Shown: piece by piece, positions 1 through 10,617 of the stretch
Layout: every line of letters begins with the position of its first letter
Position numbering within the stretch: the stretch's first letter is position 1
NCBI RefSeq assembly: GCF_000785105.2
Contig: NZ_CP018906.1
Coordinates: 310,001-374,000, forward strand
Length of the DNA: 64,000 bases
Direction: 5' to 3'
Source: Lentilactobacillus curieae
GTDB lineage: Bacteria; Bacillota; Bacilli; Lactobacillales; Lactobacillaceae
Made by a program: the position numbers and the translations under genes
The notes under the pieces: model-generated
Databases searched by the model: none
The model's input: the letters and a program-made list of their open reading frames with translations, nothing else
Told to the model about the DNA's origin: nothing

Positions 1-376
1 TACTCGTTACGATTACAAGGAAAACTCTGACGAAACTATTGGTAAAGGTGGTTACACAATGAACGAATTGCGTGACGCTGAAGCTGAAGTCTACAAGCAG
101 TTTGATATCCCTTACCTTGACTGGCGCGACGTTGCCCCAGGCTTGATTACTGATTCAAACTACAAGAACCGTCTCTGGGACGAACGTCTTCACCCATCTG
201 CAAAAACTTACCAGATGATGGGTCGCGATATTGCCAAGTTTATGATTGACAATTACCCAAAGGATCGAATTCCAAAGAGTAAGCAAACAAAGAAAACTAC
301 AACCAAAAAGACCACAACTAAAAAGACTGTTGCAAGTAAGACTACTAAGCATGTAGTTAAGACAACTAAAAAGTAG
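1..376 (+). CDS. SGNH/GDSL-type hydrolase, C-terminal part (5' end outside window)
   Basis: The frame is open from base 2, so this is the tail of a longer gene. About residue 60 of the visible part has DERLHPS, the Asp-x-x-His block that supplies the catalytic Asp and His in SGNH esterases. It is followed by a helix (TYQMMGRDIAKFM) usual for the end of that fold. The Ser, Gly and Asn blocks would lie upstream and cannot be seen. The last 30 residues are a Lys/Thr tail with KKTTT repeats, probably a charged wall-associated or linker tail. A good terminator follows directly. The family call is likely; the substrate is unknown. Confidence 0.7.
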   Translation, partial: TRYDYKENSDETIGKGGYTMNELRDAEAEVYKQFDIPYLDWRDVAPGLITDSNYKNRLWDERLHPSAKTYQMMGRDIAKFMIDNYPKDRIPKSKQTKKTTTKKTTTKKTVASKTTKHVVKTTKK

Positions 377-389
377 TTATTGAATAATC

Positions 390-424
390 AATCCCATCAA
401 CTTAAATGTTGATGGGATTTTTTT
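390..424 (+). terminator. Rho-independent terminator of the SGNH hydrolase
   Basis: A 12-bp perfect stem (AATCCCATCAAC / GTTGATGGGATT) with a 6-nt loop is followed by a run of seven T, 14 bp after the stop codon. Confidence 0.85.
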
Positions 425-430
425 GTACAC

Positions 431-462
431 AAAAAAACACCGGCCAGAAGGTCGATGTTTTT
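431..462 (-). terminator. Terminator of the first S-layer paralogue
   Basis: Read on the minus strand, a GC-rich imperfect stem (ATCGACC / GGCCGGT) is flanked by A and T runs, just after the stop codon of the minus-strand gene. Confidence 0.6.
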
Positions 463-478
463 AATAATCACATTAATA

Positions 479-2352
479 TTAGTTTGATGATGTAGTTGAA
501 CCATCAGTTGAATCAGCAGCACCGTTAGCGTATTGGCTTAACAAACTGTCGATTGAAGTAGTTGATGAACTGAAGGCAGAGTCTGGGAAGGCAACGCCTT
601 CTGGATCTGTTCCTCCACCTTTAAGATCTGCTTTTGCTAATTGGACAAATAGGTTCTGCAAATCATTGGGTTTATATGCCGCATTCGTTTCACCAATCTT
701 CTTTTCAATTGATTTGTAATCAATTGATCTTTGATTTAGGTAAATTCCAGCTGCCGCCTTATCAACCTCTGCACCTAGTAACAACTTACTATTGAATCTG
801 AATGATTTAGTAGATTCAACACTGTATGGAAGAGTGACAGTACTACCTAACTTTACATTGTTTGCAACCTTATCCCCTTGGAATGTTACGTGAACAACTC
901 TGAAGTTAACCGTGCCACCAAGAATTGCATTTGTTATTCCAGATAGTGCACTTGATAGCCCTGATGTTAATCCACCCAGAATATTGCTACTATCTCCAAA
1001 AGCAGTAGCACCAAGAATTGATGAAAGATCGCTTGATCCACCTAGCGAATTAGTTCCACCTAACAGTCCAGAAGCATTAGGTTGACCAGTTGCTGAAGCG
1101 GTTGAAACTGGACGACCACTTGTGTTGGCCGTGTACTCAAGAATATAAAATTCATTTAATCCTGCTGAATTAACAGCATTTTGAATATCAGTACTACTGT
1201 AAACTTGGTCTTGGGTCTTGGCGTTAGTTGCTGTTGCAGAAGCTAACTTCTTAAGCTTGTTACCAATTGCCTCGGTAACACCATCTTTACTTGTAACCAC
1301 AGCATTTTGGCCAACAGGATCACCTGGAAGTGTGCTGTAGTTCTTTGTGTTTACAGTAACTGAGTATTTAGGTGAAACACTGAATAAGTTAGCTTGGTTC
1401 TTAGTTACAGTAAAGTTGATTTGACCACCATATTGAGCAGCAGAAATTGCTGAATCATTTGCTGAGTGATCAGCAGGAATGCTGTAACCAGCAGGTACGT
1501 TGGTTGCCACTTGCCCGGCAATGCTGGTACCTAAGAAGTTACCAGCAGTTTGGGTCTTGTAGTTAGGATTAGTGAACGTATGTGATGAAACAGTCTGACC
1601 ATCACTAGTTACGTAGTTAACCTTAACTTGATCTTCATTAACAACAGTTTGGCCAGCTTTTACAAGGTTGCTTGCTTTAACCCAACCATTTGCTGATGGA
1701 GTTGTAGCATCTTCAACGTAGTAGTAAGTTGCATTACTGTCGCGACCATTAGTCTTAGTCCCCATACCAGTAACCTTCAATGCATCTTTCTTAGATGCTG
1801 ACGTTGAGTTCTTGTTTCTACCCTTACGGTATTGAGTCCAGTCTGGTTGTACGTAAGTCAATGGGTCTGACTTGAAATTGTATGTAGTTCCAGCAATATC
1901 ACTTGGTACTGAACTTTGCTTGAATGTTGAAGTGTAAGTTAATCCACCTTTAACATTACGAGTATTGCTTGCAGGATTTGACTTGCCAGCATAAATCCAG
2001 CCACGGTATTGCTTATCAAATGAAACAACCTTCATGTAGTATGAACCGTTGCTTAACTTAGCAACTCTGTAACCACGGAAGTAGCTTTGACCAGCATCGC
2101 TCTTGCTCTTTAAACCAGATAAAGTGGTCTTACCAGCAACAACTTTGGCACCCTTTAGAACACCAGCCTTGTTGTATAAGGCATTACGCCCATTTGATAA
2201 ATAGTTACGATCATTATAATTATTGCTTAAACTCTTGTTAGATGTCACACGAGTTCTTGCACTAGCACTTGTAGGATTTGTTGAAGCAACAAATGCAGTC
2301 ACGCCAAGAACGGCGGCACTAAACAAAACTGCTTTCCCAATTTTGTTTTCAT
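479..2352 (-). pseudogene. S-layer family paralogue 1, frameshifted next to the start codon
   Basis: The most divergent of nine S-layer paralogues in the window. The body has the family signatures: RVTSNKSL, NALYNKAGVLKGAKVV and YRGWIYAGKS in the first wall-binding repeat, then a long variable C-terminal half. The only ATG with a good ribosome site (GGAGG, ATG at 2352) reads out of frame with the rest. After ATG comes A4-C; one more A would give M-K-N-K-I-G-K-A-V-L-F-S and join the signal peptide perfectly. In the frame of the mature protein a TGA precedes this point, so only a TTG at 2326 inside the signal peptide remains as a start. Either a pseudogene, a phase-variable gene or a sequencing error. 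The frame is otherwise open for 615 codons. Confidence 0.7.
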
Positions 2353-2456
2353 ATCAATATACCTCCAATATATTATGTCTCTAAAACATCTTCATTATAT
2401 AACGCGAATGTCTCCAGCATGTTACGATTAAATATCATTTAAATGAAATTTAATGT

Positions 2457-2503
2457 AAAAAAACACCCAGAAAGCTAGTGCACAACTAGTTTCACGGGTG
2501 CTT
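2457..2503 (-). terminator. Terminator downstream of yfhO
   Basis: Minus-strand hairpin: AAGCACCC pairs with GGGTGTTT around an inner CTAGTTGTGCACTAG palindrome, followed by a T run. It lies just beyond the yfhO stop codon. Confidence 0.75.
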
Positions 2504-2509
2504 GTATTT

Positions 2510-5152
2510 TTAATTCTCTAATTTTTTAACCCGAAACTTCACTAAAAAAATTAGTAAAATTAGGACAACCACACTTATTATATAAATAATTATTCCTAGT
2601 TTAAACCCAACAGGTGTATATGTGAAAGTAACTGTGTGTTGACCTGCATTGACAGGAATTGAAATAAACATATCTGCCCATTTCTTAATACCAACCTTTT
2701 CGCCATCAACCTTAGCAGTCCATCCCTTAGAATATGGGATTGTAGTTGTCATCATTCCACCATTAACGGTCGAATTTATTGTTCCTTCCAGCTTATTGCT
2801 AGTGTGCTTAGTCACATTATACGAACTTTTTTTTAATTCATTTGCAAGTTTGTGAACTTTATTATTGTCAACTGAGAATAAACTTACTTCTTGAATCGGT
2901 GCCCTACCATAGTTTGGAGATATTTGAAGCTTAACAAGCCTATCCTTATTACCAGCAGATGCAATATTAAGCTGCGTTTCCTCTTGTGATGTTCTATACT
3001 GAGTTAGCATTTTACCATTAACCTTGTACGACAGCAGGACATCAGTCATCCTTGGACCTAGTGTCATATAGTATGAATGATGCTTTTTCATTCTAATCGT
3101 TAGGGTGACTGAAGCTGATTCTGTTGGATTTATTTTCTTCAGTACCCCACCTTCCAGATTAGGAATGGGTTCAGCGTTATCGTAGGAAATATTTGAATAA
3201 TTAATTGGTTGTACAATTCTACCAATCTTAGAATCAAGTTGAGTTGCAATCTGGTTTTGATAATCGATAGTGCTACCAGAATTATTAATTGGGAACATAT
3301 ATTGATTTCTTGACATAAACCCTAAGGGTAGTGCGTCTGGATTTTTATGGATATTCACATAAGGGGTTCCATCCATTTTTTTATAATTATCAATGTCTGG
3401 TCTGGATGTCAACGGTGTCAGGAACTCCTGAATTTTTCTCCTAGCGGATTTTCGTCCATCTTCTCTTGATGAGTACATATATTTCATTCCAAGCAAAGAA
3501 TCTGTAAATGTTGTTCCATTAGCATACACAGCGTAGTAAACACCACTAGGATTACCAGTGTTATTGTAAAATTTTGTGGTATCCGTTTCTAATGTTGAAG
3601 AAAATGCAGAACCACCATTATAGTTGCTGTTTAGAGCATCGTTTCTTGTTCTACTAAAAGTTTTCTCAGTTCGATAAAAGCCGCTATCCTTTGCTTTAAC
3701 AACACCATTTGCTTGGCTCATTATTTTACTAAATTCTGTATAATCATCTTTCCTTAAGTAGGTCAGCTGATTTAAAGATAAGGCCAAATTACTTCCCATT
3801 TCCAAAACAACAATTACTAATAAACCAATTGGAAAGAGCCTCCGTCGCTGTTCAGATTTACTTGCAAACAGGAATAAAAGTCCCACACTTAATGCAACGA
3901 ACGCAACTGCAATTATTACTTTCCAAACACTTAAGAAAGTAAACTTCTTCAAGAAAATTGCTATATAGAGCAAGCCGAGAGCTATAATCCCGGTAGCAAT
4001 AAATAATGGTCTTTTTTCCAAACCGGTCTGACCAATCTGGTGTAATGCTTGGAGCGCAACCACGATCATAAAGAAAGATACAATAAATGAAAATCTAAAT
4101 GGATACCAGACCGGTGCTGCTAGCCCATGCCAAAGTAAATCTAAAGGCAAAAATGACAGCGACAAGAAGAATAAAATTGAGAGAACTGCATTTGCAATCT
4201 TCAACCTTAATTCAGTTTTTGAATTAGCAAAAGAATAAATAAATAAAATGATGACTAAGGCTCCAACAAATAGGTTGGCAGTTCCCGATGCCAATTGATT
4301 AAAACTAAATGATCCGTCGACAAATTTGGCAATCATATTTACTGGATTAAATTCAAATCGCCATTTTACCGTGCTATGGGCTAAGTTGTTTTTACTACTT
4401 TTCAATGCAAAATAAGTAGGAATTAGAACCCAAGCTGCTAACGCACCGCTCACCAGGGAACTCACTAACCATTTACCAATCGTTTTTAAATAAGACTGAC
4501 TTTCATAAGCTTTGGCTAAAGACATAATCACAATATATGCACTTACAAAAATGGCAATCATCCATCCTATGTAATAATTTATCATCAGCATCAATGCTAA
4601 TGATAGTACATAAATGATTGGTGACTTGCCGTGCATTATTTTTAACAGACCCCAAAAGATAACTGGGAGCAGAATAGCTCCGTCAACCCAAATAGTATTC
4701 AGCTGATTTGCAACCATCCACCCAATTAAAGAATAAATTGTTGCAAATGAAACAGCAACCAAACCTGGTCTTTTATACATCTTCAAAAATAAGAAGCCAC
4801 TAGTTAAACCGGCTAATCCGTATTTTAAGATAGTTATAATCCCAATAACACTTGGTAGTTTACTAATCGGAAATAATAATATCAGAAAGTTAAGTGGACT
4901 CATTAAGTAATAAGACCATGTTCCTAACATATCACCCCCCAGAGCCTTGCCGAAGGAGTAGAAGAAGCCACTAGGATTACTTAAAAGAGTATGTCTAAAA
5001 TATGCAAAAAAATCAACGTACTGTTGTGCCATATCCACAGTTAAAACTGAAGATCCACCAAAAGGAGCAAACCCTCTATAGATAAAGTAAATGCTAGTAA
5101 TCAATATTGGCAAGAAAAAGCTCATTGCTAATATAGTCTTTTTTGAATTCAT
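2510..5152 (-). CDS. yfhO: YfhO family multi-pass membrane protein
   Basis: An 880-residue protein with about 12-14 membrane segments in the first half, a long extracytoplasmic domain (roughly residues 455-830) and one C-terminal membrane helix before a basic tail. This is the layout and usual length of YfhO proteins, GT-C-like membrane proteins linked in Gram-positives to glycosylation of lipoteichoic or wall polymers. Early residues include the loop DMAQQYVDFFAYFRHTLL, typical of the family's first extracellular loop. The gene stands alone on the minus strand between S-layer genes and has its own terminator. The role in modifying surface glycopolymers is inferred from family knowledge; nothing here shows the substrate. 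Confidence 0.85.
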   Translation of the reverse strand: MNSKKTILAMSFFLPILITSIYFIYRGFAPFGGSSVLTVDMAQQYVDFFAYFRHTLLSNPSGFFYSFGKALGGDMLGTWSYYLMSPLNFLILLFPISKLPSVIGIITILKYGLAGLTSGFLFLKMYKRPGLVAVSFATIYSLIGWMVANQLNTIWVDGAILLPVIFWGLLKIMHGKSPIIYVLSLALMLMINYYIGWMIAIFVSAYIVIMSLAKAYESQSYLKTIGKWLVSSLVSGALAAWVLIPTYFALKSSKNNLAHSTVKWRFEFNPVNMIAKFVDGSFSFNQLASGTANLFVGALVIILFIYSFANSKTELRLKIANAVLSILFFLSLSFLPLDLLWHGLAAPVWYPFRFSFIVSFFMIVVALQALHQIGQTGLEKRPLFIATGIIALGLLYIAIFLKKFTFLSVWKVIIAVAFVALSVGLLFLFASKSEQRRRLFPIGLLVIVVLEMGSNLALSLNQLTYLRKDDYTEFSKIMSQANGVVKAKDSGFYRTEKTFSRTRNDALNSNYNGGSAFSSTLETDTTKFYNNTGNPSGVYYAVYANGTTFTDSLLGMKYMYSSREDGRKSARRKIQEFLTPLTSRPDIDNYKKMDGTPYVNIHKNPDALPLGFMSRNQYMFPINNSGSTIDYQNQIATQLDSKIGRIVQPINYSNISYDNAEPIPNLEGGVLKKINPTESASVTLTIRMKKHHSYYMTLGPRMTDVLLSYKVNGKMLTQYRTSQEETQLNIASAGNKDRLVKLQISPNYGRAPIQEVSLFSVDNNKVHKLANELKKSSYNVTKHTSNKLEGTINSTVNGGMMTTTIPYSKGWTAKVDGEKVGIKKWADMFISIPVNAGQHTVTFTYTPVGFKLGIIIYIISVVVLILLIFLVKFRVKKLEN

Positions 5153-5261
5153 ATGTGCATCCTTTCAAAATTAATACCTTCTAATAATAACATGAAAAAA
5201 AATGTAGAAACCAGTATATCAGACAAAGTAAAGAAATAGTAAAATATCCAGCTATGTGTCC

Positions 5262-5314
5262 TTTTTATTATCCTTGAATTTGCACTTAAATTGTAAATTC
5301 AAGGATAATAAAAA
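5262..5314. repeat. 20-bp near-perfect inverted repeat upstream of yfhO
   Basis: TTATTATCCTTGAATTT (5265-5281) is exactly mirrored at 5295-5311; the stem extends by three more A:T pairs on the outside. The loop is 13 nt. It could be a second terminator for the minus-strand gene ending at 5353, or an operator for yfhO, which starts 110 bp further on. Confidence 0.6.
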
Positions 5315-5340
5315 AACAGCGAGGAATTCCTCGCTGTGTT
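5309..5340 (-). terminator. Terminator behind the 5.35-kb remnant
   Basis: Nine-bp stem ACAGCGAGG / CCTCGCTGT with an AATT loop and seven T on the minus strand. Confidence 0.85.
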
Positions 5341-5352
5341 AATGATTTGAGT

Positions 5353-5841
5353 TTAGAATAACAAGTTTGCAACGCTCTTCGGAATACTCTTTGACTTTGC
5401 TTTAACGCTATTTGGAACGCTAACGTCATTAATCTTATTCAAACTAGAATATGTACCCTCAGCTTTAGTGCTTACCTTAACCTTAGATTGTGAATTCTCA
5501 TAGTCAATTTTGATTGTTGATTTTTGTGGAAGATAAGTTTTGTTATCAACTCTGTACTTCACAGAAAATTTATTGATCTGAATACCTTGAACTGCTGTCT
5601 TTGAACCTCCAAGTTGATCGGATAAAACCTGTTTAGCTACAGATTTAGCTTTCTTACTTGAACCAGAGTATGACATAACAAAACTATTTCCATCTTTTTT
5701 TGTTTTCAAATCATCCTTCAAGCCTTTAATTGCTGAAACAGATGACCTACCGATCATTTCCCCTTTAATATTTTTAACAGTCAGAGATGACTCCTTAACA
5801 GGATTCTTGAACCATTTCTTTCCCATTTGAAGATACATAAT
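5353..5841 (-). pseudogene. 3' remnant of a secreted/lipoprotein-like gene fused behind a truncated transporter
   Basis: About 162 residues of a protein whose N-terminus is missing. It begins in mid-domain (MYLQMGKKWFKNPVKESS), in the style of Gram-positive lipoproteins that carry a substrate-reporter-like domain (DUF6612-like, by resemblance only). The upstream part of the same frame runs antisense-like through the EamA gene and has no family features, so the true 5' end was lost. The junction lies near base 5838, where the transporter's last helix stops making sense and this frame starts making sense. A deletion joining the two genes is the simplest explanation. Confidence 0.55.
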
Positions 5842-6676
5842 TAAATTCCAAGTGTAAAAACAATAAACTAAGAATAAACGTAACCACTGGTTGAACTGCA
5901 TCTAAAATACTGACAACTGCGGATGGAGCAAAATCCAAGCTGTGGAGAAGTAGCAAAAACGGTAAAATCGTTCCCACCACAATAACCGTTCCCATTGAAA
6001 GCACTGTGCTTACATGGATTGGTGGAACTCCGGTCCAAAACGGATGTCTAATATTAAAGAACAGACTACCAATAATCAATGCCCAGCCCAAAACAATCAC
6101 TGGAGAATGGTCTTTGGTAACAGGCTTTGGTAGTACAACGTAAAACGCTGCCGTCAATCCTGAGAAGATTCCCCAAATCAACGCATTCAGTGGAATTGAC
6201 AATTCATGAACATTTCCATGAGTGATTGCTAAGAATACTCCAATCATTGCAATCACAAATGCAACTACATCGCTCCGAAGTGGCACTTGTTTTTGAAAAA
6301 TCAGGCTTCCAAGAACAATAAACAGTGGGCTTAAATATTGCAAGATAGTTGCCGCAGCTGCATTTCCAGTCTGAACCGCAAAGTAAAACGTGTAAAGGTT
6401 GGCCATTAAGCCAAAGATTGCGTAGGCAAGTAGCCATCCTACGGAGCGCCATGATTTAAAAACATCAAATATCTTCATTCGATACTTAGCAAAACTAATA
6501 ATCAGTAAAATAAAACCAGCAAAGAACGTTCTCGTCGAAAGGTACCAATCCGCCGGAATGTTCTCCCCCTGTGAGATAATTTGTAATACCGTTCCTGAGA
6601 TTCCCCAGAAGGTTGAGGCAAGAAGTGCTAGTGCAATCCCCTTGCCTACATGCTTTTGAACAATTTCTTTTTCCAT
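5795..6676 (-). pseudogene. EamA/DMT family transporter, C-terminally truncated
   Basis: About 293 residues with nine predicted membrane segments and the EamA sequence style (LASTFWGISGTVLQ near the start, then LDAVQPVVTFILSLLFLHLEF near the end). Full-length EamA proteins have ten helices. Here the protein leaves the family pattern right after FLHLEFN and adds a short out-of-family tail before the stop. ATG at 6676 is preferred over the upstream TTG because it follows a GGTG site. The last helix was probably removed by the deletion that fused this gene to the 5.35-kb remnant. Function, if any, would be metabolite export. Confidence 0.7.
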
Positions 6677-6796
6677 ATCTATCACCAATATATGTAATCT
6701 TTTTAAATTTAGAAATAAACAACCTGTTGATTATATCAATTCTAAATTAGGAATTTACTAGAGTTACGCTAACAATTTTCTAATGTTTAAGAGCAA

Positions 6797-6863
6797 AAGA
6801 AAAATCCTTCCGCAAGGGGGAAGAAGGATTAGTCCCTGGCCATACCACGACTGGTGTGGCCAG
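6797..6863 (-). terminator. Two hairpins forming the terminator of S-layer paralogue 2
   Basis: Minus strand: CTGGCC(ATACC...)GGCCAG (6836-6863), then AATCCTTC / GGAAGGATT followed by T5 (6797-6830). Confidence 0.7.
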
Positions 6864-6878
6864 TGTTATAAAGATAAA

Positions 6879-8300
6879 TTAACCAACATAATCAGTGTTA
6901 CCTGGTTGTTGTGGTGCTGGAATATCTGAAGCAGCTACTTCGTAACGGTCAAATACTAAGCGAATAGTAGTACCGTACTTAACACCCATATTTGCATCAG
7001 TTGTCTTTTTGCTGTTAAAGTTGTAGAAGTAAACCTTACCTGTAGAGCTTGACTTACCAAAGAATCCATTCAATTTAGCATCGTCTTTGGTAGCACTTGC
7101 AAGTTGATTTTTAGATACTGTTGCAGAATCAGTACCCTTAAAGAAAGTTGGTAAACTATTTGCGTATACATCGTCATTTACCATAGTATCTGCTTTACCA
7201 GTGAAGGCTTTTTGTTGATCTGCAGTTAACTTAGGGAAACCTGCGGCAAAATCAGTGCTCTTAAGGCCATCAATATTAGTACTCTTTGGATCACTGTAAT
7301 TAAATGAAACCTTTGATGTTGCTGCCTTTTGAACAGAAACAGTTTGAGTCCCACCAAATACAGCATCCTTATTTACCAGGCTAACAACCATGTAACCAGC
7401 AGGTACATTGGCAGTTGCAAATTCACTCAATGATTGGTTCTTAGTGTTCTTGAATGAGCTTGAAGCTTGTTGACCTTGCTTAGTAGTTGTAGCAGTTGTG
7501 ATAAATGTCTTGTCTGCGTTAGCGATAGTGTTGTTGTTTGCTGCATCAATGTAAGTAACCTTTACACTGTTGTTTGCAGTGGCTGCAGGTTCATTACTTA
7601 CTGGAGCTGCACTCTTCACATAATCTTTGCTTACCCAAGCGCCATTGATATCAGCGTTTGATGAAGCGATTTGGTACCAAGTATCTCCTTGGCGTGAACG
7701 AGTAACTGCTTTACTTACAGTGAAAGTTTCGTTCTTGTACTTATCTGAGTTAGTGATGATTGAACCAGATGCGTCCTTTGAACGACCAACTTTGTATTGA
7801 GTTCCTTGTGGAGCTGCATAAAGTACAGTGTTTTCAGTGGCACTAGTGTTAGTTAGGTTAAACTTAGCACTTGCTTCTGGAGCTTGAGCCTCCTTGGTAG
7901 TTGCGTATTGGGCAACTCCACCGGCAAACTTAGATGTACTCTTACCGCCGTAGATCCATCCACGAGTGTTTCCATCGAAAGATACGATCTTGTAGTAAAC
8001 TGAACCGCGATTAGTTGTTGCTACTTGGTAAGCACGGAAGTTGGTGTTAGCCAATCCCTTAAGTGTGCTCTTTGAAGCAACTACGCGAGCGCCACGTAAT
8101 GTACCTGCTTTAGTGTATAAGGCGTTAGTGCCATTTACAGAAACGTTGCGTGAGTTAACGTCACCTGACATTTTTTGGTTACTTGTAACCTTTGCATATG
8201 TCTTGGCAGATGCGTTGTTTGCGTTTGCTGTACCAGCAACAGCTACAAATCCAAGTGCAGCCATGCCGACAAACAATGATTTCTTCAAATTGTTTTTCAC
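6879..8300 (-). CDS. S-layer protein paralogue 2 (brevis type)
   Basis: 473 residues, exported and assembled on the cell wall. The start is GTG at 8300, seven bases from GGAGG. The parts are: signal peptide about 1-32 ([17 protein letters not shown], cleavage near ANA/NNA); first repeat about 33-125 with [31 protein letters not shown] and RGWIYGGKS; second repeat about 145-235 with [10 protein letters not shown] and DTWYQIASS; then a variable C-terminal half. In L. brevis-type S-layer proteins the N-terminal repeats bind the wall and the C-terminal half self-assembles. The intact frame, long leader and strong terminator suggest it can be expressed. C-terminal sequence shows no close match to its neighbours. 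Confidence 0.85.
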   Translation of the reverse strand: MKNNLKKSLFVGMAALGFVAVAGTANANNASAKTYAKVTSNQKMSGDVNSRNVSVNGTNALYTKAGTLRGARVVASKSTLKGLANTNFRAYQVATTNRGSVYYKIVSFDGNTRGWIYGGKSTSKFAGGVAQYATTKEAQAPEASAKFNLTNTSATENTVLYAAPQGTQYKVGRSKDASGSIITNSDKYKNETFTVSKAVTRSRQGDTWYQIASSNADINGAWVSKDYVKSAAPVSNEPAATANNSVKVTYIDAANNNTIANADKTFITTATTTKQGQQASSSFKNTKNQSLSEFATANVPAGYMVVSLVNKDAVFGGTQTVSVQKAATSKVSFNYSDPKSTNIDGLKSTDFAAGFPKLTADQQKAFTGKADTMVNDDVYANSLPTFFKGTDSATVSKNQLASATKDDAKLNGFFGKSSSTGKVYFYNFNSKKTTDANMGVKYGTTIRLVFDRYEVAASDIPAPQQPGNTDYVG

Positions 8301-8431
8301 GATAATCCTCCGACTTTGTGTATTAGTTTTGTGAACCTCAAAGTTCGCTAATAAGCATAGCACTCATTTATCGAATCAAAAATTACTAAATAAAGACAAT
8401 GATGTTCCATAATTACGGCAAGATTACAAAG

Positions 8432-8487
8432 AAAAGACAATGTTTTAAAACCTAAAAGAAAATCTAAAGGCGCTTAAAATTTCACAA
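8432..8487 (-). promoter_or_regulatory. Conserved block upstream of S-layer paralogue 2
   Basis: This stretch, 130-190 bp before the start codon, is nearly identical to 10290-10344 upstream of paralogue 3 (shared core AAAAGACAATGTTTTAAAAC and onward). The rest of the 8301-8642 gap, apart from two hairpins, is not conserved. Likely a promoter or long-leader element; no clear -35/-10 pair was identified. Confidence 0.45.
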
Positions 8488-8562
8488 ATTAGTCACATGT
8501 TTTTCGTACGCTATTACTAGCCTCTAGGGATATATGTAACTGCTTTGTGACAAAATGAATCT

Positions 8563-8632
8563 CCGCAGATCAAACTATGATTTGCGGATTTTTTGTGCAC
8601 AAAAAAGGATAGCCATTCGGCTATCCTTTTCT
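8563..8632. terminator. Two hairpin terminators in the 8.3-8.64 kb gap
   Basis: 8563-8596: CCGCAGATCA / TGATTTGCGG followed by T6 on the plus strand, with no plus-strand gene in front of it. 8601-8632: AAGGATAGCC / GGCTATCCTT, the minus-strand terminator of paralogue 3. Confidence 0.75.
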
Positions 8633-8642
8633 TAAATCTATA

Positions 8643-10172
8643 TTATTTGCTTGAGCCGTAATTGTTAAACATAGTTGCCCAGTTTGAAGGTAATACACCG
8701 TTCAAGTCATTAGTCATGTTATGCTTTTCAACTTGGTAATTTACAGCTAGATCTTTTGAACCAAACTTAGTTGATCCAGAAATTGAAGGGTTTGTGTAGT
8801 GCCATACTTGGTATTTAGCATTTGTGTTAACTGCATTACCATCAGTAACAGGTGCTTGAACCTTAGCATCGTCATTGTATAGAACATAGAAGTCACTTAA
8901 TCCAGCAGTCTTCAATGCTGCAACAAGTTGATCCTTAGTAAATTCTTGGTCTGAAACGCCACGAACTGATGATAAGAATGAGCTTCTTAATGTTGTAAGG
9001 CTTGCTGATTGGTTATTTGAACCAACAACATAGGCGTTCTTATCTGTCATATCTTCAGAGTTTACAGTTGTATGACTACCGCTATTGGCAGGGTCAGAAC
9101 TTCCTGTATAAAGCTTTATGCCTTGGAAAGCTTGGTTTGCAGCTGATGGGTAAACAAGAACTTTAACTTCCTTACCGTAAGCAGCATTTTGTAAGTTTGC
9201 TGAATTAGCAGCCTTTTGAGCATCAGTTAAACCACTGAATGAGTATGAACCTAAGCCACTAACTTTGCTAGTCCAGTATGAAGGCAATGCTGTGGTAGTT
9301 GTGCTAATCAATGAATCAGTTCCATCAACACGGTCGATTGTTGCCCATGCGTTTGAGTCCGAGCCACCCTTGGTTACTAAATTGCTACCAACAGTCTTGT
9401 TGTTAGATGCATCCACAAACGTAACCTTAACTTGGTTATCAGCAATAGTTTCAGCTGGAGTTGAGTCTGCCTTAGTCAATGCACTTTCTAAGATCCAACC
9501 ATTTGCAGCTGAGTTCTTTGAGTCAGCAGCAGTGATGTGAACCCATTGATCGCCTTCACGGGTACGAGTACCAGTTTGGTCAATCTTGAATTTAGCATCT
9601 TTATATGGAGTTGAGTCAGTGATTGCACGACCAACCTTGTATTGTGTCCATGCTGGAGCTTTGTAAGTTACTTGTGTACCGTCGTTTGCAGTCCCCACAC
9701 TCTTAATAGTGTATGTACTGTTCTTCTGGTCATCACTTACTGAGCCAGCCTTGAACGTATCATATGATGAAATTCCCCCATTAAATGATACAGTACTCTT
9801 ACCACCATAGATCCAGCCACGGTAGTTACCGTCAAATGACACGATCTTGTAGTAAACAGAACCACGGTTGGTTGTTGCTACACGATATGCACGCCAGTTC
9901 TTTTGTGATGATTTTGATGCTGAAAGATCACTTAATGTAGCTTTTGATGCAACTACTTTAGCACCTTTCAAAGTACCAGCCTTAGTATATAAGGCGTTTG
10001 AGCCATTAACATTAACGTTACGAGTAGTAGCGTCGGTTGTTAGTGTCTTGTTTGATGCAACCTTAGCATATGACTTTGCAGATGCTTGGTTAGCACTTAC
10101 TGATCCTGCAGCGGCAACGAAGCCCAATGCAGCCATTCCTACGAATAATGATTTCTTTAAGTTGTTTTTCAC
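8643..10172 (-). CDS. S-layer protein paralogue 3 (brevis type)
   Basis: 509 residues; GTG start at 10172 behind GGAGG. The signal peptide ([17 protein letters not shown]) is almost the same as in paralogue 2. First repeat: [53 protein letters not shown]. Second repeat: [15 protein letters not shown] and [18 protein letters not shown]. The C-terminal half ends in a motif shared by several paralogues (DFYVLYNDD, then YQVWHYT, then a short VNYQVEK strand). The first 250 residues match paralogue 4 closely, whereas the C-terminal halves differ, the usual pattern of shared wall anchor and diversified surface domain. Confidence 0.87.
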   Translation of the reverse strand: MKNNLKKSLFVGMAALGFVAAAGSVSANQASAKSYAKVASNKTLTTDATTRNVNVNGSNALYTKAGTLKGAKVVASKATLSDLSASKSSQKNWRAYRVATTNRGSVYYKIVSFDGNYRGWIYGGKSTVSFNGGISSYDTFKAGSVSDDQKNSTYTIKSVGTANDGTQVTYKAPAWTQYKVGRAITDSTPYKDAKFKIDQTGTRTREGDQWVHITAADSKNSAANGWILESALTKADSTPAETIADNQVKVTFVDASNNKTVGSNLVTKGGSDSNAWATIDRVDGTDSLISTTTTALPSYWTSKVSGLGSYSFSGLTDAQKAANSANLQNAAYGKEVKVLVYPSAANQAFQGIKLYTGSSDPANSGSHTTVNSEDMTDKNAYVVGSNNQSASLTTLRSSFLSSVRGVSDQEFTKDQLVAALKTAGLSDFYVLYNDDAKVQAPVTDGNAVNTNAKYQVWHYTNPSISGSTKFGSKDLAVNYQVEKHNMTNDLNGVLPSNWATMFNNYGSSK

Positions 10173-10289
10173 TTTATATTCCTCCAATTGAGTAACCTCA
10201 AAGATTGACTTAAGCATAGCACGCATAATTATTAAATTGGTTACACCAAAAACACAATTAAGGGCCTAAATTACATAAAAATTACAGCA

Positions 10290-10344
10290 AAAAGACAATG
10301 TTTTAAAACCTAAAAGAAAATCTAAAGGAGCTTAAAAATTCACA
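10290..10344 (-). promoter_or_regulatory. Conserved block upstream of S-layer paralogue 3
   Basis: Second copy of the 8432-8487 block, about 120-170 bp before the GTG start. Both leaders also share TGCTATGCTTA about 40 bp before the start. The remainder of the 10173-10617 gap holds only the terminator of paralogue 4. Confidence 0.45.
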
Positions 10345-10567
10345 ATTTCGTCACATTTTCGGTTTACGATAATTGACTTTTAAAAAGTGTTTCCTATTTT
10401 ATCAGCGTTTACCTGAAAACACACCGCTATTTGTCATAGCTTATCAATGTTAACTTTTGTGAATTAATTATCAGTTATCAAACTTGCAATTCCTGATTTT
10501 TTATATTTATTCCTTTATTCAAAAATAGTAATAATCCGATTACTTCATTTCACCTAAAACAGAGTAT

Positions 10568-10605
10568 AAAAAAAGCAGCTAGATGGGTTACCATCATAGC
10601 TACTT
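10568..10605 (-). terminator. Terminator of S-layer paralogue 4
   Basis: Minus strand stem GTAGCTATGATGG / CCCATCTAGCTGC with one mismatch pair, followed by seven T. Confidence 0.8.
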
Positions 10606-10617
10606 TCATAATGCTTA

